Assembly (NCBI RefSeq): GCF_009905375.1
Contig: NC_133647.1
Location: 168,934,275-168,998,274 of the forward strand
DNA length: 64,000 nt
Reading direction: 5' to 3'
Source of the DNA: Apium graveolens
Taxonomy: Eukaryota > Streptophyta > Magnoliopsida > Apiales > Apiaceae
Within the stretch, counting starts at the first letter, position 1. The number at the start of each line of letters is the position of its first letter. Under the pieces are notes generated by a model that was not told the origin of the DNA, ran no database searches, and saw nothing but the letters and a program-made list of their open reading frames with translations. This document shows, piece by piece, positions 1 to 11,600 of the stretch. The translations under genes were made by a program, and so were the position numbers.

Positions 1-1150
1 GAAGCTGATGTTGATGCTGAGATGATGCAACTGTGTGCTCTTATGGTGAAGGGTATCACAAATATTGCCTACAGGAAATTCAGAAAGGGCAAGAAGTTTT
101 TCAAGAAAGGTGGAAGTCTAATAAGAAAGGATTCAGAAAGTCTGAAGGCAAAGGAAAGTCTGACAGAGGAGACAACTCAAATATCAAATGATATAATTAT
201 GGTGAAAGAGGCCACATATCTCCTGATTGCAAGAAAGGAAAAAGTGACAAAGGCAAGGCACTAGTCACAAAGAAGAAAAGTTGGACAGACACTTCAGATT
301 CTGAAGATGAGGTGAACTATGCCTTGATGGCAAATACTGATAGCAGCCCTGAGACTGCTGAATTAAAGGTACCTCAAACAACTTATGCCTTTCATACTGA
401 TGATATTACTGAGTTGAGATTATATCTTAAAGCCATGTTTATTAGTTATAGAGATCAGACTTTAACATGTGAAAGATTAACTTCTGAAAATCTTGCTTTT
501 AAAAAAAGAAATGATTATTTAGAAAAGGAGTTAGTTATGTTCCATCAAACTCAGAAAGAAAGAGATGATGCCTTTTATGTTAGAGATAAAGTGCTAAAAT
601 TGAATGAATCTCTAAAAACGAGTTAAGAAAGGAAAGAGAGATTATCAGAACTTGGACTAACTCTGGCAGAACAACTCAGAATTTGCTAAGTAGTGGAAAT
701 TGGAAAGAGGGCTTAGGTTATGGAGATGATAAAAGTGAAGAAGAAACTGTGCAAATTGAGCCAATTATTATTAAACAGACTGCTAAGCCAAAGGTAAATC
801 CTGTTAAGTTTGTAGCTAAAACTGTAAAGTCTGATTCTGAAAAGATGAATGAGTCTAGGACAGAAGTCAAAGAAAAGTCTACTTCTGACAAATTAAAACA
901 TGATAAACCAGCTGAAGTTAACATAGGCTTAATGACAAAGAAGCATCTTAAGCATAAGCTGAAAGAGATTAAGAATGTAAACAAGGTCAAGGAAGCTAGG
1001 AAAAATAGAAATGGAAAGGAAGGTGTGAATAAAAGCAATAATTATATGCTTGTTCCTAATGCTCTTAGAAAGAAATATTATAACTGTGGAAACTCTAACC
1101 ATCTTGCTCTAAACTCTAGCCAAAGGATCCAAGCAAGTCTGGGTCCTTAA
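1..1150 (+). pseudogene. Copia gag remnant (nucleocapsid and C-terminal part)
   Basis: Gag forms the virus-like particle and binds element RNA. Only its C-terminal part lies in the window, spread over three frames: about 1-125 (frame of 22-264), about 125-610 (frame of 312-626) and 610-1150 (frame of 683-1150), so at least two indels have occurred. The CCHC zinc knuckle at about 189-230 has lost its first two cysteines: one codon is now TGA and the next cysteine is tyrosine (NYGERGH remains). A second, C-terminal knuckle near 1078-1115 is also degraded (YYNCGNSNH). The region between is lysine-rich and probably coiled coil. Homology is clear from the family II gag at 41359-43758, which has the same order of features. 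Confidence 0.75.
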
Positions 1151-1181
1151 AACTAACCATTAGTGGTCTTTGTGATTGCAG

Positions 1182-2872
1182 GGCAACAGGAAAAACATCC
1201 TAGTTCTTGACAGTGGATGTTCAGGACATATGACTGGAAATAAGCCCTGCTATCAGACTTTGTAGAGAAAGCTGGCCTAGGAGTTTCTTATGAAGATGGC
1301 AACATGGGAAAAACTCTGGGATAGGGCAATATCAATCTTGGGAATGTCATCATTGAATCAGTAGCTCTTGTCTCAGAACTTAAACATAATCTGCTAAGTG
1401 TGAGTCAAATCTGTGACAGAGGTTATCATGTGGATTTCTTTGAAGAACACTGTGAAGTTGTAAGAAATTCTACAGACAAAGTGGTTCTGAAAGGTTACAT
1501 ACATGGTAACATTTATCAAGCCAGACTTTCAACAAGTTCTGATGGTTCTGCAATCTGTCTGTTAAATAGAGCATCAATTGAAGAAAGCTGGAATTGGCAC
1601 AAGAAACTCTCTCATTTAAATTTTAACAATATAAATGAGCTTGTAAAGAAAGATCTTGTGAGAGGTCTTCCAAAATCTGTATTTGCTCTTGATGGCCTTT
1701 GTGATTCATGTCAAAAGGAAAAACAAAGAAAATCTTCATTCAAGAGCAAAACTGAATCCTCAATTCTTGAGCCTTATCACTTACTGCATGTTGATCTATT
1801 TGGTCCAGTCAATGTCATGTCCATTGTAAAGAAGAAATATGCTATGGTTATAGTGGATGAATTCACAAGATACACTTGGGTGTATTTCTTGCACAAGAAG
1901 AATGAAACTGCATCTACTCTAAATGATCATGTCAGACAGCTGGATAAGTTGGTCAAAGATTCTGTTAAAATCATAAGGATTGATAATGGCACTGAGTTCA
2001 AGAATTCAATCATGGAAGAGTTCTACAAAGAGCATGGAATAAAGCAGGAATTTTCTACACCTGGAACTCCACAGCAAAATGGAGTTGTAGAAAGAAAGAA
2101 CAGGACTCTCATTGAAGCTGCAAGAACTATGTTTGATGAAGCAAAGCTGCCAACCTACTTTTGGGCTGAAGCTGTGCAGACTGCTTGTTTTACACAGAAT
2201 GCTACACTGATCAACAAGCATGGAAAAACACCATATGAGATGGTGAAGAAAAAGAAGCCAAATCTGAATTTTTTTCATGTATTTGGATGCAAGTGTTTTG
2301 TTATTAAGACTCATCCTGAACAGCTGTCAAAATTTGATCTAAAAGCTGATGAAGGAATTTTTGTTGGATATCCACTTTCCACAAAAGCCTGCAGAGTCTA
2401 CAATTTAAGAACAAGGGTTGTCATGGAATCTATCAATGTGTCTTTTGATGATAAGAAGATTACTGGACTTGAAGATTTCGATGATCATGATCCGCTGAGA
2501 TTTGAAAATGAAGTTTTAAATTCTGATTCTGTAAATTCTGATGACTTAAATCCTGATCATGTAAATTCTGACGGATTAAATTCTGATGTCATTGAAACTG
2601 TGGTAACTACTCCAAGGGAAAATGCACATGTTCAGGGGGAGCAAGCTGAAGATCCTACCACAACTCAAGACTCTCAAGAAGTATCAGAACCTGTCACTGG
2701 CTCTTCAAGTTCTGATTTATCAAGTCCTGATGAGCCAAATTCTGATAACTCTGGAAACTCTGACTCTTCAATTCCTGAAGGATCCAACTCAAATTCTGAA
2801 GTCTCAGAGAGCATAACTACGGGGGGAGCATCAGAAAATGCTGATGGAGACAACATGGATCATGGGGGATGA
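1182..2872 (+). pseudogene. Copia pol remnant: protease, GAG-pre-integrase and integrase
   Basis: The first part reads LDSGCSGHMTGN, the copia aspartic protease active site, then loses frame near 1250. From 1400 the frame is open to 2872. About residues 65-115 are the GAG-pre-integrase zinc-binding region ([10 protein letters not shown] followed by CDSCQK), and about 130-300 the integrase core with HVDLFGPVN, a second aspartate in DNGTEFKN and the glutamate in VVERKNRT. The usual RSDNGTEF reads RIDNGTEF here. After the integrase comes a low-complexity serine/asparagine/aspartate linker (about 2500-2860) built from repeated AATTCTGAT-type motifs. The frame ends at a stop at 2870-2872, before a frame-breaking 19-bp duplication. 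Confidence 0.85.
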
Positions 2873-2916
2873 TCCAGTTCTAGAGAACAACTTCCATCTG
2901 TAAGGAAGTGGACAAA

Positions 2917-2954
2917 GGCGCATTCACCTGACTTAGGCGCATTCACCTGACTTA
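2917..2954 (+). repeat. 19-bp perfect tandem duplication in pol
   Basis: The unit ggcgcattcacctgactta occurs twice back to back. Because 19 is not a multiple of three, it shifts the frame between the integrase linker and RT. The intact family II pol has a single copy of the corresponding stretch, so this is a mutation of this copy. Confidence 0.85.
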
Positions 2955-3050
2955 ATAATTGGTGATCCTGAAGCAGGTGTCAGAACTAGAACTGCAACAT
3001 CAAATAAATATCTCTATCATTTCTTTCTATCTCAGACTGAACCAAAGAAA

Positions 3051-4021
3051 GTGGATGAAGCTCTTCAAGATGCTGATTGGGTGCAGGCAATGCAGGAAGA
3101 GTTAAATAAATTTGAAAGAAATAAAGTTTGGACCTTAGTGCCAAGACCAAAGAACAGATCTGTTGTTGGTACTAAATGGGTGTTAAAAAACAAAACTGAC
3201 AGTGATGGCATAATTACAAGGAATAAAGCAAGGCTGGTTGCTAAAGGCTACTCTCAACAGGAGGGTATTGATTATGATGAAACATTTGCATCAGTTGCTA
3301 GATTGGAAGCCATAAGAATATTTTTGGCTTATGCTGCTCACAAGAAGTTCAAAGTCTTTCAAATGGATGTGAAAAGTGCTTTTCTCAATGGAGAATTGGA
3401 GGAAGAGGTATATGTTGAACAACCTCCAGGCTTTGTAGATCCTAAATTTCCCAATCATGTCTACAGGCTTGACAAAGCACTTTATGGCCTTAAGCAAGCT
3501 CTAAGAGCATGGTATGAGACTTTAGCTCAATTTCTTCTGGAAAGTGGATTTAACAGAGGAACAATTTTTAATAAGACTTTATTCTACCTCAACCATGGAA
3601 AGGACTTACTTTTGATATAGATATATGTTGATGATATCATATTTGGCTCTACAAATGGCAAACTCTGTGAAAGGTTTGCAAAGCTAATGTAGTCAAGATA
3701 TCAAATGAGTATGATGGGAGAGTTGAGTTATTTTCTGGGACTTCAAGTCAAACAAATTGAAGATGGTACTTTCATCAGTCAATCCAAGTACACCAGAAAT
3801 ATACTCATGAAATTTGGAATGCAAGACAGTTCTACTACTTCACTCCCATGGCCACTGCAACCAAGTTAGATAAGGATACTTGTTCATCAGTAGAAATTAC
3901 TAACTACAGAGGAATGATTGGCTCTTTACTCTATTTAACTGCTAGTAGACCTGATATTATGTATGCTACCTGTCTTTGTGCAAGACTTTAGGCTGATCCA
4001 AGAGAACCTCATCTAATAGCT
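3051..4021 (+). pseudogene. Copia reverse transcriptase remnant
   Basis: RT makes cDNA from element RNA. The open part 3051-3620 shows the standard copia RT start ([16 protein letters not shown]), [21 protein letters not shown], the catalytic aspartate region [20 protein letters not shown] and [20 protein letters not shown] at 3618-3620 falls just before [11 protein letters not shown], where the family has QIYVDD, which fits CAG to TAG. A second TAG at 3690-3692 (family: MQSRY) and a third at 3989-3991 (family: FQADPRE) also fit C to T changes at glutamine codons. An indel near 3840 shifts the frame before PMATATKL. Confidence 0.85.
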
Positions 4022-4579
4022 GTGAAAAGAATTTTCAAGTACCTCAAGGGTATAGCTGATCTAGGATTGTGGTATCCTAGAGAATCAGATTTTAAGCTAA
4101 TAGGTTACTCAGATGCAGATTTTGCAGGATGCAAAATAGACAGGAAAAGCACTAGTGGAAGCTGCCAATTTCTTAGAGGCAGATTGGTTTCTTGGTTTAG
4201 CAAGAAACAAAAATCAATTTCCACATCAACTGCAGAAGCAGAATATATTATTGCAGGAAGCTGTTGTGCACAGATTTTTTGGATGAAGAATCAGTTACTG
4301 GACTATGGGTTAGAAATTTCTAAAATACCCATTTACTGTGATAATCAAAGTGTTATTGCTATGACAGGTAATCCAGTTCAACACTCAATGACAAAGCACA
4401 TCAACATTAGGTACCATTTCACAAGGGAACATGTAATGGAAGGTACAGTGGAAATGCATTTTGTCCCAACAGATCAACAACTAGCAGATATCTTCACAAA
4501 ACCACTTTGTGAAGCTACTTTTACAAGACTGGTAAATGAACTTGGAATGGTTTCAGGTTCTTTTTCTAAATCTGCTTAG
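4022..4579 (+). pseudogene. Copia RNase H domain, open 3' end of pol
   Basis: The last 185 codons of pol are open and end at TAG 4577-4579. They contain the copia RNase H signatures [20 protein letters not shown], a third acidic site in YCDNQSVIAM and the C-terminal ADIFTKPL. The domain removes RNA from the RNA:DNA hybrid in the particle. It lines up with 37997-38560 of element B. The domain itself looks undamaged, but it cannot be translated from this pol because of the upstream stops. Confidence 0.85.
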
Positions 4580-5142
4580 TTTTTATTCTCATGCATCAGA
4601 CTTTATGATCAGTGTTTACAGATTGTCTTATCTCTATGTAATCTGTGCTTAAATTATAATACATTAAATAATGATTGTTATCTGATGTGGATCTATATAC
4701 TCTGATAGTGATTTAAATGTTCTATGACTATTCAATCCAATGAGGATAACTGTGCTGGATGCTGACCTAGTAGTCATTAACATACTAGAAATCCCATGTT
4801 TGAATTAGTTATTTATGTGGAAATTCATTAACACAAGCAAATTCTGATTTTGAGTTTAGTCATATTTACTTTGTGTATCTTACTACTAAGTCATAAACTA
4901 GATTCTTGCTTCTCATCTGTCAAATTATGATGTCAGTAAATCTTAAGGATGAACCACATGCTTGATAAGCCTCACTTATCTGAAGAAAAAGAAAAGAAAA
5001 GAAAATCAGGTACTCCTTTGAGATCTAGAGTAATATATGTGAAAGGGAAGATCCAAGTGCATTGCTGGTATTAAGTAATATGCATTAGAAAAACAAATAA
5101 ATTTTTCTTGGTGACTTGTCACATTCTCTGATTACCGGTGAA
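4580..5142 (+). other. Non-coding 3' tail of copia copy a
   Basis: There is no convincing reading frame. The stretch is AT-rich and carries scattered TCTGAT / AATTCTGAT words typical of family I. Position and composition fit the spacer that follows pol. The ORF3 seen in other copies is not recognisable here. Confidence 0.5.
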
Positions 5143-5761
5143 TGTTAGATATATTTGTGATGTCATGTCTAATAATGATTTGTGTTTAGTTTTCAGATCT
5201 TGACTAACAGGACAAATCAGGACTTAACTGGAAATCAGTACTTCTACTGAAGTCAGAACTTAAGATATCAGAACTTAAGTTATCAGAACTTAAGATATCA
5301 GAAGATATTCATCAGGAGATAATATCAGGACTTAAGAAGACTTTCAGGTAAGGAAGGCGGCTGATTGAAGGGAAAGAAGATCAAGACTAAAACAAGAAGA
5401 GATATGTATGGAGAAGAATTCTATGAAGAATAGAAGACTTGGAGGAAAAGATAACTAATTGATACATTTTAGGATACAAAATTATATTCGATATCAATTA
5501 GAGATTATCTTGTAAATGCGTGGTATATAAACACATTATAGGGTTTACACTAGAAGTGTTATCATTATCGAGAATATTATTCATTGTAACCGTAGCAGTT
5601 CTTAGTGATATTGTTCATCACTAAGAGAGAACGGTTCCATTTCAATATTATTTTATTAATAAGATTATTCTTTGTTACATACTTGTGTTCTTAATTCGAT
5701 TTGATTGTATTATACACTGTATTCAACCCCCTTCTACAGGTGTGTGTGACCTAATAGAGAA
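5138..5761 (+). mobile_element. Solo LTR of copia family I with degenerate target duplication
   Basis: The LTR proper is 5143-5756 (614 bp). It starts TGTTAGATATATTTG and ends ...GACCTAATA, where the family end is CTAACA, complementary to its TGTTAG start. The flanks gtgaa (5138-5142) and gagaa (5757-5761) match at four of five positions, which fits an aged 5-bp target duplication. No primer site follows and no polypurine tract precedes it, so it is a solo LTR left by LTR-LTR recombination. A TATA-like box (tggtatataaacac) lies near 5521-5534, and repeated atcagaacttaag words lie at about 5250-5300. Confidence 0.75.
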
Positions 5762-6321
5762 ATACTCTAATAATAGCATAAATTCTGATAAGCAGTTGTG
5801 ACTCACTTACACTGAGAAGCCACTGTGAAAAAGAGTGTTAAAAGATGCATAAAATGAGCACAAACGGTGAGGTGGATTCTTGCATAAATTTATTCTATAG
5901 TAGACTTCATTATTAATGACAGATTTTAAGCACTTTTCATAGTTATGCCTTATTTCTAAGATGTACTGAAGTTTACCAAACTTTAATCTTTATTTGATAT
6001 TTTGTTAAATGCACACACTCTCACTCCATATGAATGATGAAAAAAACTGTGGTGATTAAGTTGTTTTTGACAAACAGTTAAGTGTCATTTGCATAAATTC
6101 TTAGGACAAGTTCTGATGATTAAACTCTGAAGAAACAAGTCAATATTTGTATGAAGAATCACAGAAACAGACATTCACTTTTTGAGTACAGCAGCCATGT
6201 TCTGATGACCGTTAAAATCTAATAATAGTCAAGTTCTGATATTAAATCCTGATAGAAACTCTGGTGCTTATGTGGCATTATATTTACTTGACTTATTTGT
6301 GGTAAATTCTGTAACGGACAT
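5762..6321 (+). other. Non-coding 3' tail of copia copy a, continued
   Basis: This continues the tail interrupted by the solo LTR. It has no usable reading frame and several AAGTTCTGAT / AATCCTGAT words (for example near 6110-6250). It ends where an LTR begins without a polypurine tract, so it is not an LTR-adjacent 3' end. Confidence 0.45.
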
Positions 6322-6919
6322 TGTTAGATATATTTGATAATGTCATGGCTAATATAATTTATGTTTAGATTTCAGATCTTACTTAACAGGACAAATCAGT
6401 ACTTAACTGATTGATCAGTACTTATACTGGAAGTCAGGACTTAAGGATATCAGTACTTATATTATCAGGAGATAATTATCAGAAGTTAGATATCAGAACT
6501 TACGTGCTGAAGGATGATCAGAGAAGGACAGTAGCTGATTAAAGGAAAGAAGATCGAGATAAACATAAGAAGAGATATGCATGAAGAAGGAATTCCGTGA
6601 AGAATGGAATACTTGGAAGAAAAGATATCTGATTGATATATTTTAGGAAGCAGAATTATATTCCATATCAATTAGTGATTATCTTGTAATTGTGTAGTAT
6701 ATAAACACAGACATAGGGTTTACACTATAAGTGTTATCATATATTCGAGAAGTTTATTCATTGTAACCCTAGCAGCTCTCGTGATATTTGTTCATCACTG
6801 AGAGGTAACAGTTCCATACTGTAACAGAAGTTTATTGTTTCAATAAAGTTTGTTTTCTGTTACTTAATATATTAAAGTTCGATTTGATTGTATTATACAC
6901 TGTATTCACCCCCTCTACA
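6322..6919 (+). repeat. Copia family I LTR, plus orientation, 3' end missing
   Basis: It starts TGTTAGATATATTTGATAATG and matches the family LTR up to ...CACCCCCTCTACA. The last roughly 16 bp (GTGTGTGACCTAACA) are absent, and integrase sequence follows directly. A TATA box (tatataaa) lies at about 6698-6705 and a poly(A)-type AATAAA near 6841. The candidate left target duplication is gacat (6317-6321), with no partner found. The junction shares only 'ca' between the two sequences, which suggests an internal deletion by illegitimate recombination. Confidence 0.8.
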
Positions 6920-7851
6920 TGTTGATCTATTTGGTCCAGTAAATGTCATGTCTATTGCAAAGAAGAAGTATGTGTTGGTCATAGTGGATGAGTTCACCAG
7001 ATACACATGGGTGTATTTCTTGCACACAAAAAGTGAAACTGCATCTATCTTGATTGATCATGTCAAACATCTGGATAAATTGGTCAAAGATTCTGTGAAA
7101 ATTTTAAGGAGTGATAATGGCACTGAGTTCAAGAATTTGATAATGGAAGAGTTCTGCAAAAACCATGGAATAAAGCAGGAATTTTCTGCTCCTGGAACTC
7201 CACAGCAAAATGGAGTTGTTGAAAGGAAGAATAGAACTCTCATTGAAGCTGCACGTATAATGCTTGAAGAAGCAAAGCTTCCAACCTATTTCTGGGCTGA
7301 AGCTGTGCAGACTGCTTGTTTTACTCAAAATGCAACACTCATTAACAAGCATGGAAAAACACCATATGAGATGGTGAAGAAAAAGAAGCCAAATCTGAAA
7401 TACTTTCATGTATTTGGATGCAAGTGTTTTGTTCTCAAGACTCATCCTGAACAGCTATCAAAGTTTGATCTAAAAGCTGATGAAGGAATCTTTGTTGGAT
7501 ATCCACTTTCCACAAAAGCCTTCAGAGTCTATAATTTGAGAACAAAAGTGGTCATGGAATCTATCAATGTCTCTTTTAATGACAAGAAGATTATTGGTCT
7601 TGAAGATTTCATTGACCATGATCAGCTGAGATTTGAAAATGAAGACTCAAATTCTGATAATGAAAATCCTGAAAGTCTAAGTCCTGATACTATAAACTCT
7701 GATGGATTAAACTCTGATGTTATTGAAACTGTGGTGACTATGTCAAAGGAAGATGCACCTATGCAGGGGGAGCATACTCAAGATCCTACCACATCTCAAG
7801 AAACATCAGAACATACATCTAGCTCTTCAAGTTCTGATTCGTCAAGTTCTG
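6918..7851 (+). pseudogene. Copia integrase fragment fused to an LTR
   Basis: The frame starts in the integrase core at [12 protein letters not shown] and runs through the aspartate of [10 protein letters not shown], the glutamate of VVERKNRT and [11 protein letters not shown] into the serine-rich linker. It is closely similar to 1788-2720 of copy a. The zinc-binding N-terminal part and everything after the linker are missing. The open frame reads into the next LTR, but codons after 7851 are not native. It looks like the internal remainder of a plus-strand element whose 5' LTR is 6322-6919. A minus-strand element has inserted at 7851. Confidence 0.8.
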
Positions 7852-8465
7852 TGTTAGGTCACACACACACTGTAGAGGGGGTGAATACAGTGTATAGTAC
7901 ACTCAAATCGAACTTTAAGAACTTAAGTAACAGAAAACAAACTTTATTGAAACAATAAACTCTGTTACAGTATGAAACTGTTACCTCTCAGTGATGAACA
8001 AATATCACGAGAGCTGCTAGGGTTACAAAGAATAATAACTTCGATAATGATAATACTTATAGTATAAACCCTATGCCTGTGTTTATATACTACACAGTTA
8101 CAAGATAATCGCTAATTGATATGGAATATAATTCTGCTTCCTAAAATATATCAATCAGATATCTTTTCTTCCAAGTATTCCATTCTTCACGGAATTCCTT
8201 CTTCATGCATATCTCTTCTTATGTTTATCTCGATCTTCTTTCCTTTAATCAGCTACTGTCCTTATCTGATTGTCCTTCAGCACTTAAGTTCTGATATCTA
8301 TCTTCTGATGATTATCTCCTGATAATATAAGTACTGATATCCTTAAGTCCTGACTTCCAGTATAAGTACTGATCAACAGTTAAGTACTGATTTATCCTGT
8401 TCACGTAAGATCTGAAAGCTAAACATAAAACATATTAGCCATGACATTATCAAATATATCTAACA
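7852..8465 (-). repeat. 3' LTR of copia family I copy b
   Basis: This is a complete 614-bp LTR. On the minus strand it starts TGTTAGATATATTTGATAATG at 8465 and ends ...GTGTGTGACCTAACA at 7852, giving TGTTAG/CTAACA terminal repeats. A TATA-like tatataaac lies near 8091-8100 on the minus strand. The upstream part holds many TTAAGTNCTGAT words (8280-8400 on the plus strand). Confidence 0.9.
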
Positions 8466-8477
8466 ATCTCCCCCAAC
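8466..8477 (-). other. Polypurine tract of copy b
   Basis: The minus strand reads AAGTTGGGGGAGAT directly before the LTR start. A purine run touching the 3' LTR is the plus-strand cDNA primer of LTR elements. The same TTGGGGGAGAT precedes the 3' LTR of family II element B at 30097-30107. Confidence 0.85.
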
Positions 8478-8673
8478 TTGTAAATTAACAAAATATACAA
8501 GTTTAACAGATATTTGATGATGTCAAAAACATTAAGTACAAATGCATGAGAAATAGACTAGATAACTACAACTTACAGTCCTTAAAGTTTTTACCAATTT
8601 CAATTTCTGATAAAAACTTCAATCTGTATAAATATCAGAATTTAAGCAGTTGTAGATCTTCGACTTGGCTTCT

Positions 8674-11600
8674 TTATTTTCTGATCTCTCTGATGTCAGG
8701 AGTTGTTCTGAGATAGTTCTTCAACAAACATTTCTCAGCATATCTTAGTTCATCAATCATTCTCCTTTTAACACCTTTAAGCTCTGCAGTATCTTCACCA
8801 GTTTGAAAGATTGCAGCTCTGAGATCATTAATCTTTGCTTTCCTTAACTCCTGATCTAGTCTTATGACATAAGCTTTGTCAGATTCAAGATTGAATTCAA
8901 GTCCCTTAATACCAAGATACGTTCTGATCTGTGCAGTATTAGGCTTCATATCAACAATATCACCATTGTGATCTCTGTACTTTGGAACATAAATACTGTC
9001 AGACTTAACAGAATAAAGCCTTTTATGTCTCTGACTCTATTCTTTTAAGTAGTTTGCAGCAGTCTCTGTTATTCTGTCATCCACTTGAAGTAAGAAAAGT
9101 ACATGCTCCAATTCTTCAAAATACTTCAAAGGAATGGCATTTTGTCTTATATGATAAACCCTACCATCTGTCATGAAATACAACATGATGTATTCTTTCA
9201 AGTAGGTATGGTAAACCCTCTGTACAGATTCCAGTTGATTCAATCTCTCAGGAGTTGCTCCAATACCTGGTTCACTCAAGGAAGTTGGATCATTGGTAGT
9301 GTTGAGTACTCTTCTTTCATCAGCACTTCCCAATCCAGTTTTATCTCTAGCTTCCTTTCCAGTAACTACTCTTGCTTCAAAACCACTTGCAGTAGTCTTC
9401 AAAGATTGAGTCTGTTTTGCTTTAGTGAATCCTGGTAGGAGTGTTTTAGATCTATTTTCTGATATCAAGTTAACTTGAGCACTGTCAGAGGTTACTTGCT
9501 TCTTCTGAATATCAGAACTTACAATTTCTTGACTCTGAACAACTTGAGCCATGTCAGAGGTTGTTTTAAGAACTTTTCTTGTAGTCAGAGCAAGATCATC
9601 TTTTCCATCGGTAATTTCTTCTTCCTCACGAGGTACATAAGGCTTGATAGGTTCACCAACCTTTTCTTTACCCTTGGATCTTGGATCTACCTGTGGTTGT
9701 GATCTAGCCAAAGTTTCTTCAGTATGTATCCTTTCTTTGATCACAATGCCTTTAGGTTTTGGAAGTAACTTTTTACCAAAAGCTTCAGATTTAGATGCGA
9801 CTTTCTCTGATTTAAGTCTGGCTTCTTCTTCCTTTAAACTTTCCAAGTCCATCCCTGGATTTTCTTGAAGAAATAATTGTCTTGACATTTCCTCATCAAG
9901 ATCTAGAAGTTCATCAGAACTTATCCTTTTACCAGCAGCAGAACTTATTCTTTTCCCAGTATCAGAACTTCTGTGACTAGCTTGTCTTGATGTAAACCTT
10001 CTACCTTGACTATGACCACTACCCATTCCAGAGGTTCCTTGGTCATCTTTTCCATCATCCTTTCCTTGCAGTGTCTTGTTGGTTTTGCATTTGGACTTAA
10101 TTACTTTCTCCCCCTTTTTGGCATCAGCAGGTAATAAAAGAGAGATAAGTAGTTCCACTGAGGTCTGGATTTCAGTAAGTTGCAATTACTAAGAAGCTTA
10201 ATTTGTCAGAATTTGATCAATCTGAGCTTGTTGTTTCTCTTGAGTTTTTTCAATATAAGCAACCCTGTCAATGGTAGGTTGGAAGAACTTTTTCTTATCA
10301 ATTTTCCAAACTTGTTCCTGTTTGATAAAGTTCTCCTGAATCTTGTGTAGCTCTGCATGAGTATTGGAATGAAGACCTTGTAGATGTTTAGTACTCAATG
10401 CAGTGACTCTAAGCTGGGTTTTAAAATCATCAGAATTTAACATTTCATCAGCTTTAGTCAAGTGCTCAGCAAGATGTAAGGCATTTGGAACACATGAAAC
10501 TGAGTTCCATTCCTTAGTCCACTCCTGACCTGCAGGAGTTTCACTCCAAGGTACTGGTGCATCCCTGATAACAAACTCCTTTACCAGGTTAGACTTAGGA
10601 AGAGTCGGTGGAGGAGTATATCCTGAAGGACCTGCTTCATCAGCATCTACAGTTGTAGCAGCTTCACCAGTATCTCCAACATTTGCAGCATCAGAACTTA
10701 AAGAATCAGTATCTTCTGATAAGACATTAGTGTGAGTAGCAATGGAGGCTTCAGCATCCTCTAATTGCTGATCTGATACTAAGTTCTGATCAACAGCCAT
10801 ATCCTGATGCTCACCTAAAATCTGATCATCAGCATCTTGATGCAGAGAAGGTGTTGTTGATAACTCTGGAGTTTGAACAGCATCAGTAACAGGTGTTGTG
10901 GAAGGATTATTTGTTGTTGGAGCTTCTAAGAAAAGTATTGCAGGCACAACCAGGTTCTGAAGATCAATTTCAGCACTTGTGCCTGGATCAACAAGAGGCA
11001 CAGATGGTGAGTTAGCCTTGTCAGATACAGCTTCCTGAGATGGAGTTGATGGAGAAGAAGTGACTGGAGCAAATTCCCTGTCTTGTGAGATCAGAGATTC
11101 CTGATCCCCTTCCTTAGCTGCTTCCTCCTCATCATCTGAAACTGGCCTTTGTGCCCTCTATTTCTTGTACTTCCTTGTTGATTTGGATTCCTTGGGAGTT
11201 TCAGGAACTGTCATACGTCTAAGCCTCTTGAGAAGCCTAGAACCCCCAATTTCAGAATCCTTCTGAGAAGTTGCTTTCTCAGCTTCAATTACCACAGGTT
11301 CTGAAGAAGGAATCTGATCCTCAGAATCTGATTCATCTCTCAAAGTAATTCTCCTCCTCTTTTGAGGTGTTTGAGGAACAATCTTTGTTCTCTTTGGCTT
11401 AAAGGATGTAGGCTTCACAGTAGGTGCTGAAGAAGAAGGTTGAGCAGTCTGTGAAGTGGAGAGATAGGATTTGAGATAAGTTCTGAGGGTAGGTTGAGTA
11501 GAATGAGAGGTAGGTACTGAAGTTGATGGATTTTGGTTATGGTGAGTTGGTTGAACATTTGAGTAAACAGATTTGTAAGTAGCAGGATCAGCATTTACCA

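Larger units (their letters stand above)
1..6321 (+). mobile_element. Decayed Ty1/copia (SIRE-like) element, family I, copy a
   Basis: A plus-strand copia internal region enters from the left edge and shows gag, protease, integrase, RT and RNase H in copia order, followed by about 1.2 kb of non-coding tail. The tail is interrupted by a solo LTR at 5143-5756. I find no LTR or primer site that belongs to this copy, and no polypurine tract before 5143 or 6322, so its ends are lost or lie outside. Frameshifts, stop codons and lost cysteines make it inactive. SIRE/Maximus lineage is inferred from similarity to the better preserved elements in the window, which carry an additional ORF after pol. 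Confidence 0.85.

Noticed and set aside
4580..6321. Possible ORF3 of copia copy a
   Set aside because: No stretch resembles the ORF3 domain in any frame; only non-coding words of the family are visible.
7870..7958. Continuation of the integrase frame to 7958
   Set aside because: Codons after 7851 are the minus-strand LTR of another element, so they are not part of the protein.
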